DNA of 64,000 nt from Brachymonas sp049977365 (GTDB taxonomy: Bacteria > Pseudomonadota > Gammaproteobacteria > Burkholderiales > Burkholderiaceae_C), in NCBI RefSeq assembly GCF_049977365.1, contig NZ_JBNGEN010000007.1, positions 62,001-126,000 on the forward strand. Direction: 5' to 3'. The notes below the pieces were generated by a model that had not been told where the DNA came from, ran no database searches, and saw nothing but the letters and a program-made list of their open reading frames with translations. Position 1 is the stretch's first letter. Every line of letters begins with the position of its first letter. Made by a program: the position numbers and the translations under genes. Shown here in pieces: positions 45,383 through 53,992 of this stretch.

Positions 45383-46315
45383 TCACGCCTGTCCTTCCGG
45401 CAGCCCCAGCATCAGCCGCAGGTTCTGCACGGCGGCACCGCTCGCGCCCTTGCCCAGGTTGTCGAGCCGCGCCACGGCCACAGCCTGCTGGGCGCCCTCG
45501 TTGCCGTACACCCGGATCTCCAGGCGGTTGGTGCCACGGAGAGCCACGGCGTCGAGCTTGCCGTCCGGCGTCGGGTCGGGAGCCGTCACATAGGTGCTGC
45601 CCTCGTAGTGCCGGCGATAGATGGCGTGCAGGTGCTCCAGCGTTGGCGCTCCCGGCAGCAGAGTCAGATGCAGTGGCAGCTGCACCAGCATGCCCTGATC
45701 GAAATTGCCCACGCTCGGCACGAACACCGGGCGACGGGCCAGTTTGCCGTAGGCCATGATCTCGGGCAGATGCTTGTGCGACAGCCCCAGTGCATACAGC
45801 TCGTAGGGGGCCCCCTGGCCGGCCTCGTAGGTCTCGATCATCTGCCGTCCGCCCCCCGAATAGCCGCTCACGGCAGGCAGGGTCACGGGGTAGTCGGGCG
45901 GCAGCACGCCTGCATCGATCAGCGGGCGCAGCAGCGCGATGGCCCCCGTGGCATAGCAGCCGGGGTTGGCCACGCGGGCGGCCTTGCGGATAGCCTCGGC
46001 CTGGCCTGCACACAGCTCGGGAAAACCGTACACCCAGCCCGCCTCCACCCGGTGGGCCGTGGAGGCGTCGATGATGCGGGGGCGCGGAGCCGGCAGGGCG
46101 TCGATCAGCGCCACCGATTCGCGCGCGGCATCGTCATGCAGGCACAGGATCACCACGTCCACCGAAGCCATGAGCGCCTGCTTGGCCTGGGCGTCCTTGC
46201 GCAGGGCGGGGTCGATGCTGACCAGTTCCACTTCCGGCACATGGGCGAGCCGTTCGCGGATCTGGAGCCCGGTGGTGCCCGCCTCTCCGTCGATGAAAAT
46301 TCTGAATCGATCCAT
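45383..46315 (-). CDS. argC: N-acetyl-gamma-glutamyl-phosphate reductase (type 2 ArgC)
   Basis: A 310-residue arginine-pathway enzyme reducing N-acetylglutamyl phosphate to the semialdehyde. The short type 2 form is shown by the N-terminal FRIFIDGEAGTTGLQIRERL (NADP-binding), IIDASTAHRV, and the catalytic Cys in ARVANPGCYATGAIALLRPL (about residue 117). SGYSGGGRQMIETYEAG follows near 150, and GLSHKHLPEI carries the conserved His. The start at 46315 gives MDRFRIFIDGE. No other arg gene is adjacent. Confidence 0.92.
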   Translation of the reverse strand: MDRFRIFIDGEAGTTGLQIRERLAHVPEVELVSIDPALRKDAQAKQALMASVDVVILCLHDDAARESVALIDALPAPRPRIIDASTAHRVEAGWVYGFPELCAGQAEAIRKAARVANPGCYATGAIALLRPLIDAGVLPPDYPVTLPAVSGYSGGGRQMIETYEAGQGAPYELYALGLSHKHLPEIMAYGKLARRPVFVPSVGNFDQGMLVQLPLHLTLLPGAPTLEHLHAIYRRHYEGSTYVTAPDPTPDGKLDAVALRGTNRLEIRVYGNEGAQQAVAVARLDNLGKGASGAAVQNLRLMLGLPEGQA

Positions 46316-47006
46316 GATCTGCTCCTCTGCGGTCTGTGTCGCTGCCGACTGCGCCACGGAGCACCTCCAGTATCGGAAGGCCCGCCCAGAACTGTGGCAG
46401 TTCGGCTTTCTGGTCAAGGTGCCATTATCGGTGTCAAGGTGCAGGCCGGTGGGTGTGGAGCTGTGATTTGTGGCCTGCATGCCGTGTCGCCTGCCCACCC
46501 CTGACGTACATGCCAAAAGAATGCAACATACGGGTTATGCGTATAACGTGTACCGAGGGAGTGATACAGACAGAAAAATGACCGCGGCTCGACACCCTTT
46601 CCAGGGCAGACATGCTGGCCATCGGGGATGCCATCAAGGTGCATCTGGCCTTTTCCCGGTGAAGGCACGGGGCAACTCCTGGATGCCTGCCTCACGCCAC
46701 TTGCATGCAGCTTGCGACCTTGCTGCAATCAGGGGCTTGTGTGGGGCGGAACACACGCGCGTGCTGCTCCCTTGGCGCACCGGTTCATTTTTTGCATCGA
46801 GAATTTGCGTTCAATCATGCGAAAAAACGCCGATATTTCATCATGCGATAGAACAGGGGTGTGCAGGCTCCGGGTTTTCAGGGATGCTCCTATATTCGAG
46901 CGTAAGTCGCACATGATACATTTACGCCCGGATTTTCCAGACCCTTTTCGGGGCAGCCTTCCGGCCCCGTCTCGGGGGATCCTTTTCCATTCGTAGAGAG
47001 AACCGC
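46316..47006. promoter_or_regulatory. Long intergenic region upstream of sucC
   Basis: About 690 bp with no convincing gene. Features seen are two near-identical 15-mers, ATCATGCGAAAAAAC (46815-46829) and ATCATGCGATAGAAC (46841-46855), and an inverted pair GCGTAA (46900-46905)/TTACGC (46922-46927) close to the sucC start. The region is less GC-rich than its surroundings. It probably holds the promoter and control sites of the sucC operon; a small RNA is possible but not shown. Confidence 0.4.
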
Positions 47007-48179
47007 ATGAAGATTCATGAGTATCAGGGCAAGGAAATCTTGCGTCAGTTCGGCGTGCCGGTCCCACGGGGAATTCCTGCATTCACCGTGCAGGAAGCCG
47101 TGGAAGCCGCCCAGAAGCTGGGAGGCCCCGTGTGGGTGGTCAAGGCACAGATTCATGCCGGCGGCCGTGGCAAGGGCGGTGGTGTGAAGGTGGCCAAGTC
47201 CATCGAGGACGTGCAGAAGCTCGCCGGCGACATGCTCGGCATGCAGCTGGTCACGCACCAGACCGGGCCCGCAGGCCAGAAGGTTCGCCGTCTCTATATC
47301 GAAGAGGGCGCCGACATCCAGAAGGAATACTACGTCTCCGTCGTCACCGATCGTGGCACCCAGAAGGTCGCCATGATGGCCTCCAGCGAAGGCGGCATGG
47401 ACATCGAGGAAGTGGCGCACAACACGCCCGAGAAGATCGTCAAGATCTTCATCGACCCCCTCGCCGGCCTCACCGATGAGCAGGCCAAGCAGCTCGCAGA
47501 CGGCATCGGCATCCCCGCCGACTCCACCGCGCAGGCCATGGACGTGTTCAAGAAGCTCTACCAGTGCTACATGGACACCGACGCCTCCCTGGTCGAGATC
47601 AACCCGCTCAACCGCGACAGCAAGGGCAACATCATGGCGCTCGACGCCAAGTTCAACTTCGACAGCAACGCGCTCTTCCGCCACCCCGAGATCGTCGCCC
47701 TGCGCGATCTGGATGAAGAAGACCCGGCCGAAGTCGAAGCCTCCAAGTTCGATCTGTCCTACATCAGCCTCGACGGCAACATCGGCTGCCTGGTCAACGG
47801 CGCCGGTCTGGCCATGGCCACCATGGACACCATCAAGCTCTTCGGCGGCGAACCTGCCAACTTCCTCGACGTGGGCGGCGGTGCCACCACCGAGAAGGTC
47901 ACCGAAGCGTTCAAGATCATGCTCAAGAATCCGAACGTGAAGGCCATCCTGGTCAACATCTTCGGGGGCATCATGCGCTGCGACACCATCGCCGAGGGCG
48001 TGGTGGCTGCCTCCAAGGCAGTCGGCCTGTCCGTGCCGCTGGTGGTGCGCATGAAGGGCACCAACGAAGACGCCGGCAAGAAGATCCTGGCTGATTCCGG
48101 TCTGCCCATCATCAGTGCCAACACCATGGCCGAAGCCGCCGAGAAGGTCGTCACTGCCGTCAAGGACGCCGCTCGGTGA
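47007..48179 (+). CDS. sucC: Succinyl-CoA synthetase beta subunit
   Basis: A 390-residue TCA-cycle subunit with an ATP-grasp domain. N-terminus MKIHEYQGKEILRQFGVPVP, nucleotide-binding VKAQIHAGGRGKGGGVKVAK (about residues 44-63), DASLVEINPLNRDSKGNI near 190, and the C-terminal ligase GGGATTEKVTEAFKIML and ILVNIFGGIMRCDTIAEGVV blocks near 290-335. The start has an AGAGAG purine tract upstream. The stop overlaps the GTG start of an OmpA-family gene that separates sucC from sucD. Confidence 0.96.
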   Translation: MKIHEYQGKEILRQFGVPVPRGIPAFTVQEAVEAAQKLGGPVWVVKAQIHAGGRGKGGGVKVAKSIEDVQKLAGDMLGMQLVTHQTGPAGQKVRRLYIEEGADIQKEYYVSVVTDRGTQKVAMMASSEGGMDIEEVAHNTPEKIVKIFIDPLAGLTDEQAKQLADGIGIPADSTAQAMDVFKKLYQCYMDTDASLVEINPLNRDSKGNIMALDAKFNFDSNALFRHPEIVALRDLDEEDPAEVEASKFDLSYISLDGNIGCLVNGAGLAMATMDTIKLFGGEPANFLDVGGGATTEKVTEAFKIMLKNPNVKAILVNIFGGIMRCDTIAEGVVAASKAVGLSVPLVVRMKGTNEDAGKKILADSGLPIISANTMAEAAEKVVTAVKDAAR

Positions 48180-49201
48180 AAACCGCCTCCGTTCCTGTCG
48201 CCGTCCAGTCGCCGGTCGCCCCCGAGGGGCATGACCTGCCCGGACATGACGGACACGCCCATGGACACGCTGCAGCAGGGACCGGTCTTCCGGCACCCGA
48301 AGGCACGTGGTATGGCCGTGCGCTCTGGTTCGCGGCCATCGCAGCCACTTCGCTCGCGCTGCTGCGTCTGTGCAGTCAGCAGGCCCAGCCTGTCGACATG
48401 CCACTGCCGCCCATGCAGCCTGCCTCAGGGGTCGAAACACCCGCCGCATCCGCTTCCGCATCGTCCGATGCGGCCGTGGAATTCGGCCAGTGGTCGGCCA
48501 CCGTGGCAGGCGGCACGCTCACCCTCGACGGGCGCGTGTCCAGCGAAGCCGCGCGCAACGCCCTGCTGACCGCAGCGCGTGCCCGGTTCGGCGCAGACCA
48601 CGTCATCGACCATCTCCAGGTGGACGGCTCTCTGCCGGCCACGGTGCTGGGTGAGCGCATGGACGAGCTCTTCGGCTGGCTCCAGTCGCATGCGGGCGCA
48701 GGCCTGCGTGCCCAGGGACACCGCATGGCCCTGTCCGGCTCGCTGGGCGAGGCCCTGATCGACGACATCGCCAGCCGGCTGCACCTGTGGTTCGGTGAGA
48801 GCGTGACCGTCGACACCAGCGGCGTCAGGATCGAGGCCATGCAGGCGGCAGAGGCACTGCGGCAGGGAGCCACAACCTTCCGCATCCATGTCGAATTCGA
48901 CACCGGCAAGGCGTCCATTCGCCCTGCCAGCCATGCGGAGCTCGACGCACTGGCCGAAGCGCTCAAGTCGGCGCGGGTCAAGGGAGAAATCGCGGGTTAC
49001 ACCGACCATGTCGGCAACTCCGCCACCAACCTTCGCCTGTCGCAGGCACGCGCAGAAGCCGTTCGGGCCTATCTGGTCGGGCACGGCGTCGATGCCGCCG
49101 CGCTGACGGCCAAGGGCCATGGGGACGCCAGTCCCGTTGCCGACAACTCCACTCCCGAAGGCCGGCAGCGCAATCGCCGCGTGGCATTCATCGCACAATA
49201 A
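48176..49201 (+). CDS. Single-TM OmpA/BON-domain protein inside the sucCD operon
   Basis: A 341-residue protein with a GTG start that overlaps the sucC stop (GTGA). Layout: a His/Gly-rich N-terminus (GHDLPGHDGHAHGHAA), one membrane helix at about 49-66 (GRALWFAAIAATSLALLRL), and a Ser/Ala/Pro linker. Then come BON-like repeats (VAGGTLTLDGRVSSEAARNA; LRAQGHRMALSGSLGEALID), and an OmpA C-terminal peptidoglycan-binding domain from about 235 (HVEFDTGKASIRPASHAELD; GYTDHVGNSATNLRLSQARA; PEGRQRNRRVAF). The order TM-BON-OmpA resembles mycobacterial ArfA/OmpATb. It is probably anchored in the inner membrane and gripping peptidoglycan. Its link to succinyl-CoA synthetase is unexplained. Confidence 0.85.
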   Translation: MKTASVPVAVQSPVAPEGHDLPGHDGHAHGHAAAGTGLPAPEGTWYGRALWFAAIAATSLALLRLCSQQAQPVDMPLPPMQPASGVETPAASASASSDAAVEFGQWSATVAGGTLTLDGRVSSEAARNALLTAARARFGADHVIDHLQVDGSLPATVLGERMDELFGWLQSHAGAGLRAQGHRMALSGSLGEALIDDIASRLHLWFGESVTVDTSGVRIEAMQAAEALRQGATTFRIHVEFDTGKASIRPASHAELDALAEALKSARVKGEIAGYTDHVGNSATNLRLSQARAEAVRAYLVGHGVDAAALTAKGHGDASPVADNSTPEGRQRNRRVAFIAQ

Positions 49202-49227
49202 ACCCCGAAAAACCATCGGAGCATTCC

Positions 49228-50121
49228 ATGAGTATTCTGATCAACAAGGACACCAAGGTCATCACGCAGGGTATCACCGGCAAGACCGGCCAGTTCCATA
49301 CCCGCATGTGCCGTGACTACGCCAATGGCAAGAACTGCTTCGTGGCAGGTGTCAATCCCAAGCGTGCCGGCGAAGACTTCGAAGGCATTCCCATCTACGC
49401 CAACGTGACCGAAGCTGCCAAGCAGACCGGCGCCACCACCAGCGTGATCTATGTGCCGCCCGCAGGCGCTGCGGACGCCATCTGGGAAGCCGTCGAGGCC
49501 GACCTCGACCTCGTCATCTGCATCACCGAAGGCATTCCGATCCGCGACATGCTGATGGTCCGCAACAAGATGAAGGCCAAGGAAGCCGCAGGCGGCAAGA
49601 AGACCCTGCTGCTGGGCCCCAACTGCCCCGGCACCATCACGCCCGACGAGATCAAGATCGGCATCATGCCCGGCCACATCCACCGCAAGGGACGCATCGG
49701 GGTGGTGAGCCGCTCCGGCACGCTGACCTACGAAGCCGTGGCCCAGCTGACCGAAATCGGTCTGGGACAATCCAGTGCCGTCGGCATCGGTGGCGACCCC
49801 ATCAACGGCCTCAAGCACATCGACGTCATGCAGATGTTCAACGATGACCCCGACACCGATGCCGTCATCATGATCGGCGAAATCGGTGGCCCCGACGAGG
49901 CCGAAGCTGCCCGCTGGTGCAAGGACCACATGCAGAAGCCCGTCGTTGGCTTCATCGCAGGCGTGACCGCGCCTCCCGGAAAGCGCATGGGCCATGCCGG
50001 TGCGCTGATCTCCGGCGGTGCCGATACGGCCGAAGCCAAGCTCGCCATCATGGAAGAGTGCGGTTTCAAGGTCACGCGCAATCCGTCCGAAATGGGCAAG
50101 CTGCTCAAGAGCCTGCTCTGA
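49228..50121 (+). CDS. sucD: Succinyl-CoA synthetase alpha subunit
   Basis: A 297-residue subunit with N-terminal CoA-binding Rossmann domain (KDTKVITQGITGKTGQFHTR). The active-site phosphohistidine region is in the C-terminal part, where GHAGALISGGADTAEAKLAI gives the conserved His (about residue 255). Other markers are VYVPP-type SVIYVPPAGAADAIWEAVEA and GPNCPGTITPDEIKIGIMPG. Works with SucC. It starts 26 bp after the OmpA-family gene, so all three are probably one transcript; a strong terminator follows. Confidence 0.96.
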   Translation: MSILINKDTKVITQGITGKTGQFHTRMCRDYANGKNCFVAGVNPKRAGEDFEGIPIYANVTEAAKQTGATTSVIYVPPAGAADAIWEAVEADLDLVICITEGIPIRDMLMVRNKMKAKEAAGGKKTLLLGPNCPGTITPDEIKIGIMPGHIHRKGRIGVVSRSGTLTYEAVAQLTEIGLGQSSAVGIGGDPINGLKHIDVMQMFNDDPDTDAVIMIGEIGGPDEAEAARWCKDHMQKPVVGFIAGVTAPPGKRMGHAGALISGGADTAEAKLAIMEECGFKVTRNPSEMGKLLKSLL

Positions 50122-50204
50122 TCGCAGCGCGGGTCCAGGTGGGCGGAGCGTCCGGGGCAGAGGGAGAGTCTTTCCTCCGCCCGGAAGCGGGCTCCGCCAT
50201 CCAG

Positions 50205-50236
50205 CCGCCAGCTTTTCACGGCTGGCGGTTTTTTTT
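50205..50236 (+). terminator. Rho-independent terminator after sucD
   Basis: CCGCCAGC (50205-50212) pairs with GCTGGCGG (50221-50228) around an 8-nt loop and is followed by eight T (50229-50236). It ends the sucC-ompA-like-sucD transcript. The rest of 50122-50497 shows A+T-rich sequence (about 50340-50395), probably the promoter of the next gene. Confidence 0.92.
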
Positions 50237-50497
50237 GAGGGGAGCCGCGGGCGGCTGCTCCATCCTTGTGGGAAACCATTCATAATCCATCGAACATTCC
50301 ATGCCTGCTGACCGAGGTTTCTCACATGGAAGAAGCACAGAAGTAGGTATATGGGATGACTTCTATGTACAATTAATAAATTAAGGCTATTGCGGTATGC
50401 GGATCCATGCATTGCATGGCCTGACCGTGTCAAGTGGCCTGCGCATGGTGCGCAGGGGTCGTTCCGCTCTTTCCGTCACAGCCCAAGAGGTCTGCAC

Positions 50498-51085
50498 ATG
50501 GCTAAGCTGGTCATCACGCTCGATGGTGTCGTCATCCGAGAGGTTCCTCTCGACAAGGATCACATCTCCCTGGGGCGCCGTCCCTACAACCACATCGTGA
50601 TCGACAATCTGGCCGTCAGTGGAGACCACTGCGTGTTCCAGTATGTGGGTGGGCAGTTCTACGTCGAGGACGTGGACAGCACCAACGGCACCTCGGTGAA
50701 CGGCCTCAAGATCAAGCGCCAGAAACTCCAGAATGGCGACATCGTCGGTGTGGCCAAATACCGCATCGAGTTCCTGTCTTCCCCTGAGGACGCCCTGCGT
50801 CCACCTCGTCCCACAGGCGTACTCAACAGCACGATCCAGGTCATTTCAGGGCCGGCCACGGGGCGTTCGCTGGTGCTCACCAAGCCGGTGACCACGGTAG
50901 GCAAGCCCGGCGTGGCCGTGGCCAGCATCTCGCGGCGGGCCGAAAGCTTTGTGCTGCGCTACATCGAAGGTACACGCCCCATGACCTGCAACGGCAACAC
51001 CGTTGCCACGCGGGAGCACATTCTGCTCGACGGCGACCTCATCGACCTTGCCGGGGTTCAGATGCGCTTTGCACAGCACCTCTGA
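50498..51085 (+). CDS. Tandem FHA-domain protein
   Basis: A 195-residue cytoplasmic phosphothreonine-reader. The first FHA domain is canonical: ISLGRRPYNHIVIDNLAVSG then DHCVFQYVGGQFYVEDVDST and NGTSVNGLKIKRQKL (about residues 20-90). A second FHA-like fold (about 115-192) runs from GRSLVLTKPVTTVGKPGVAV to NGNTVATREHILLDGDLIDL; it keeps the core glycine and NG but has lost the usual serine-histidine pair. AAGAGG precedes the ATG at 50498. It lies upstream of a CHASE2 adenylate cyclase on the same strand, suggesting joint signalling. Confidence 0.85.
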   Translation: MAKLVITLDGVVIREVPLDKDHISLGRRPYNHIVIDNLAVSGDHCVFQYVGGQFYVEDVDSTNGTSVNGLKIKRQKLQNGDIVGVAKYRIEFLSSPEDALRPPRPTGVLNSTIQVISGPATGRSLVLTKPVTTVGKPGVAVASISRRAESFVLRYIEGTRPMTCNGNTVATREHILLDGDLIDLAGVQMRFAQHL

Positions 51086-51257
51086 TGCCTCTCCGGGGGG
51101 AAGATTTCGGCGGGCAGCGCCGGGGCTGCTGCCTGCATGGTCTTGAGATACCCGCACTGGCAGGTGCTTGGGCATTCGTGTGTGTGGTCATGCTCAGGGA
51201 GAGCCTCGGCAAGTCTTTTGCGCTTTCCAGTGCACGCATGCACAGAGCCTTGTGGCT

Positions 51258-53543
51258 ATGCGCGCCTTGCTCGTGAGATTTTCCCTGTGGGCGCGAGCGC
51301 ACCTGCGTGCGTGCGGCTCTCTGCTGCAGCGGGCAGGCTGGCGGTGGGTCCTGCTTCTGCCCCTGGTGCTGTTGTGGCCTCATGCTGCCGGATGGTGGCC
51401 GTATGGAGCCATCACGTCGCTGGATCGCGCCTGGTACGACCTTGAACTCACCACCCTGTGCGCACGCAAGGGAGCTGATTCCCGCATCGTGATCGTCGAC
51501 ATCGACGAAGCCAGTCTGCGCCAGTGGGGGCGCTGGCCCTGGAGTCGCGCCGTCATGGCGCAGTTGGTCACCGAGCTGTTGCAGCGCCAGAAGGCCAGCG
51601 TGCTGGGGCTCGACATCGTGTTTGCCGAGCCCGAGGGCGACACGGTGCTGCCGGGGGTGGCACGGGTGATTGCACAGCAGGCGGGGCACAACCCCGCGCT
51701 TCAGACGCTCTCCCGCCGGCTGCAGGCCGAAATGGACCACGACGCAGCCCTGGTGCGTGCCCTGCAGCACCAGCCCGTGGTGATGGGCGCCTACTTCGAG
51801 AAGGACGGCGCCTCCACCATGGTGCCGCCGCCCGCTGCGCGGGCTCTGCCCGTGCCCGCCGCTGCCCAGGCGCTGGGGGCGGACTGGTCCCATGTGCCTG
51901 CCATGCGTGGCTATACCGGCAGTGTGTCCGGGCTGCGGGACATGCCGTTTGGCGCCCTCAACGCCTGGATCGACCCCGATGGCACCCTGCGGCACATTCC
52001 GCTGGTGATGCGCCATGTCGATGCGCAGGGCGTGTCCCGCTTCTATCCCTCGCTGGCCCTGGCCATGCTGCAGCGTGCCTTGCCCGCCGCCCAGGTGCAG
52101 GTCGCCCTGAGCCCTGCCGACGGGGCATCTAGAGGCTCTGCCCATCTGGCCGGCGTGCGCCTGTCGCAGGGGGCGGATCGCCTGTGGATTCCGTCGGATG
52201 ACCGGGGGGCCATGCTCGTCCCGTTCCGGGGAGAGGGAGGCGCAGGAGCCGGACACTTCCGGTACATAGGTGCGGCCGACATATTGGCTGGGCGCCTGCC
52301 GCCCGGATCGCTGGCGGGGCGCATGGTCATCGTGGGAACCAGCGTGCCCGGGCTGCGCGACCTGCGGGCCACCCCCTTCGACAGAGCCTATCCCGGCATG
52401 GAGGTCCATGCCTCCGCGCTGGCCGCCATGCTCGATGGTCGTTTTCTTGTGGCCCCTGACTATGCCAATGCGTGGTCCGCGCTGTGGCTGCTGCTGCTGT
52501 CCGGTGGGCTGTGGTGGGGACTGGCGCATGCCGGCGCCCTCAGGGCATGGTTCGTGACCCTGGCCTGCGCGGCTGTGGTGGTGGGGGCGCAGGTGGCACT
52601 CTTTCGTGCAGGCCTGGTGCTGCCTCTGGCAGCCAGTCTGGTGCTGGTCGTATCCATGTATGTGCTCCACACCCTGATGGCCTACCTGCACGAGCGCCGC
52701 GCGCGCGCCCGGCTTGTGACTCTCTTTGGACACTATGTCCCGCCCGAGCTGGTGAAGGAAATGGATCGCCAGCCCCAGTCCTGGTCGCTGCAGGCGCAGT
52801 CGCGGGAGATGACCGTCATGTTCTGCGACATCCAGAACTTCACGGCCATGGCCGAGGAAATGGCACCCGAAGAGGTGCAGCGCTTCCTCAATGGTCTCTT
52901 CAACCGCATGGCCGGCGTCATTGCGCGACACCGGGGCACCATCGACAAATACATCGGCGACTGTGTCATGGTGTTCTGGGGAGCGCCGCTGCCCGACCCC
53001 GACCACGCCAACCATGCCGTCCACACCGCCCTGGAGCTGCAGGCGCTCATGGGCGAATACAACACCCAGCGCGCCCGCCAGGGCCGCCCACTGCTGCGTC
53101 TGAGCATCGGCATCAATACCGGAATCATGCGCGTGGGGGACATGGGCTCGGACCTGCGCCGCAACTACACCGTGCTCGGAGATGCCGTCAACCTGGCTGC
53201 CCGTCTCGAACCCTGCTCCAAGCAGTGGGAGCAGCCCCTCATCGTCGGGCCCGGCACCGCAGCGGCGGCCACCGACTTTCTGTGGCAGTGGGTCGACGAC
53301 ACCCATGTCACCGGCCGCAACCGCATGGTGGAGCTCCATGCCCCCTGGGCTCCGACCTCGGCCGCCTCGGCGTATCGCACACAGCGCGACCTGTGGCAGC
53401 AGTACCAGAGCGCCTGGCGTGCCCAGCACTGGAATTCCTGCCAGACTCTCCTCACCCGTCTCCTCCGGGAAGCCCCCGACCATCTGCTCTATCGACTGCA
53501 TGCCGAGCGGCTCCATGCCATGCGGGTGTCTGCCGTCATCTGA
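51258..53543 (+). CDS. CHASE2-domain class III adenylate cyclase
   Basis: A 761-residue membrane receptor. After an N-terminal helix (WRWVLLLPLVLLWPHAAGWW) comes a periplasmic CHASE2 domain (TSLDRAWYDLELTTLCARKG, then SRIVIVDIDEASLRQWGRWP) to about residue 395. Three membrane helices follow (about 400-480), then the cyclase. In the cyclase, metal Asp residues lie in MTVMFCDIQNFTAMAEEM and the second in GTIDKYIGDCVMVFWGAP; the Lys in DKYIGD fits ATP, and RRNYTVLGDAVNLAARLEPC contains the transition-state region. It should make cAMP in response to an unknown extracytoplasmic signal. The start at 51258 is MRALLVRFSLWARAH; a poor ribosome site leaves it somewhat uncertain. Confidence 0.88.
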   Translation: MRALLVRFSLWARAHLRACGSLLQRAGWRWVLLLPLVLLWPHAAGWWPYGAITSLDRAWYDLELTTLCARKGADSRIVIVDIDEASLRQWGRWPWSRAVMAQLVTELLQRQKASVLGLDIVFAEPEGDTVLPGVARVIAQQAGHNPALQTLSRRLQAEMDHDAALVRALQHQPVVMGAYFEKDGASTMVPPPAARALPVPAAAQALGADWSHVPAMRGYTGSVSGLRDMPFGALNAWIDPDGTLRHIPLVMRHVDAQGVSRFYPSLALAMLQRALPAAQVQVALSPADGASRGSAHLAGVRLSQGADRLWIPSDDRGAMLVPFRGEGGAGAGHFRYIGAADILAGRLPPGSLAGRMVIVGTSVPGLRDLRATPFDRAYPGMEVHASALAAMLDGRFLVAPDYANAWSALWLLLLSGGLWWGLAHAGALRAWFVTLACAAVVVGAQVALFRAGLVLPLAASLVLVVSMYVLHTLMAYLHERRARARLVTLFGHYVPPELVKEMDRQPQSWSLQAQSREMTVMFCDIQNFTAMAEEMAPEEVQRFLNGLFNRMAGVIARHRGTIDKYIGDCVMVFWGAPLPDPDHANHAVHTALELQALMGEYNTQRARQGRPLLRLSIGINTGIMRVGDMGSDLRRNYTVLGDAVNLAARLEPCSKQWEQPLIVGPGTAAAATDFLWQWVDDTHVTGRNRMVELHAPWAPTSAASAYRTQRDLWQQYQSAWRAQHWNSCQTLLTRLLREAPDHLLYRLHAERLHAMRVSAVI

Positions 53544-53716
53544 CGGGGGCCGCGCATCAGAGTGGGGGCAGGGTAGGCCGCCAGGGCATACCAAGGCGTG
53601 CGCAGCCCCGTGTACGAAAGTGTGCGTGAACCTGTACACCTTGGTGCAGACAGGCCATGCCCGTGGGAGCTGGACGCACGGCATGCGGCAAGTACGGCGC
53701 AGCAAACCATGTCAAC

Positions 53717-53796
53717 CGACAGAAGTTGTCACCTCTGCGCTGACAAAAAACGTCTGGTGCAGGACGTTTTTTGTGACGTGCGACAGAATTTGTCAC
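53717..53796. promoter_or_regulatory. Paired CGACAGAAKTTGTCAC sites, candidate enhancer for pilA
   Basis: Two near-identical quasi-palindromes, CGACAGAAGTTGTCAC (53717-53732) and CGACAGAATTTGTCAC (53781-53796), have starts 64 bp apart. They lie roughly 100-180 bp upstream of the sigma-54 promoter, the usual enhancer distance. Their GACA/TGTC cores agree with the TGTC motifs reported for PilR. The two-component regulator itself is not in the window. Confidence 0.65.
53743..53774 (+). terminator. Hairpin with T-run upstream of pilA
   Basis: ACAAAAAACGTC (53743-53754) pairs exactly with GACGTTTTTTGT (53763-53774) around an 8-nt loop, giving a symmetrical stem-loop with a T-run in its right arm. 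It is likely to end the adenylate cyclase transcript (about 200 bp downstream of its stop). It lies between the two putative enhancer sites. Confidence 0.65.
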
Positions 53797-53893
53797 AACT
53801 TATGCAGTCTGGGTGAACCGAGCAAGAACGTCGACCTCCGCAAAGCGTGAAAAAGTGGGCACAGCGCACGTCGTGGCGCTTCATCATGCAGTC

Positions 53894-53909
53894 TGGCACG
53901 ACAGTTGCA
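53894..53909 (+). promoter_or_regulatory. Sigma-54 promoter of pilA
   Basis: TGGCACG-ACAG-TTGCA matches the -24/-12 consensus TGGCACG-N4-TTGCW exactly. The predicted start site is near 53920, about 70 bp before the pilin ATG. It agrees with the known sigma-54/PilR control of type IV pilin genes, and rpoN is encoded at 16131-17846. Confidence 0.9.
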
Positions 53910-53992
53910 TCATGTCAGTCGTAGTCAGCAAAACTACAGAGCGCGAGTTCCGAGTTTTAATTCTTTGGTAAAAGTTTTTTGGAGTACATCTC

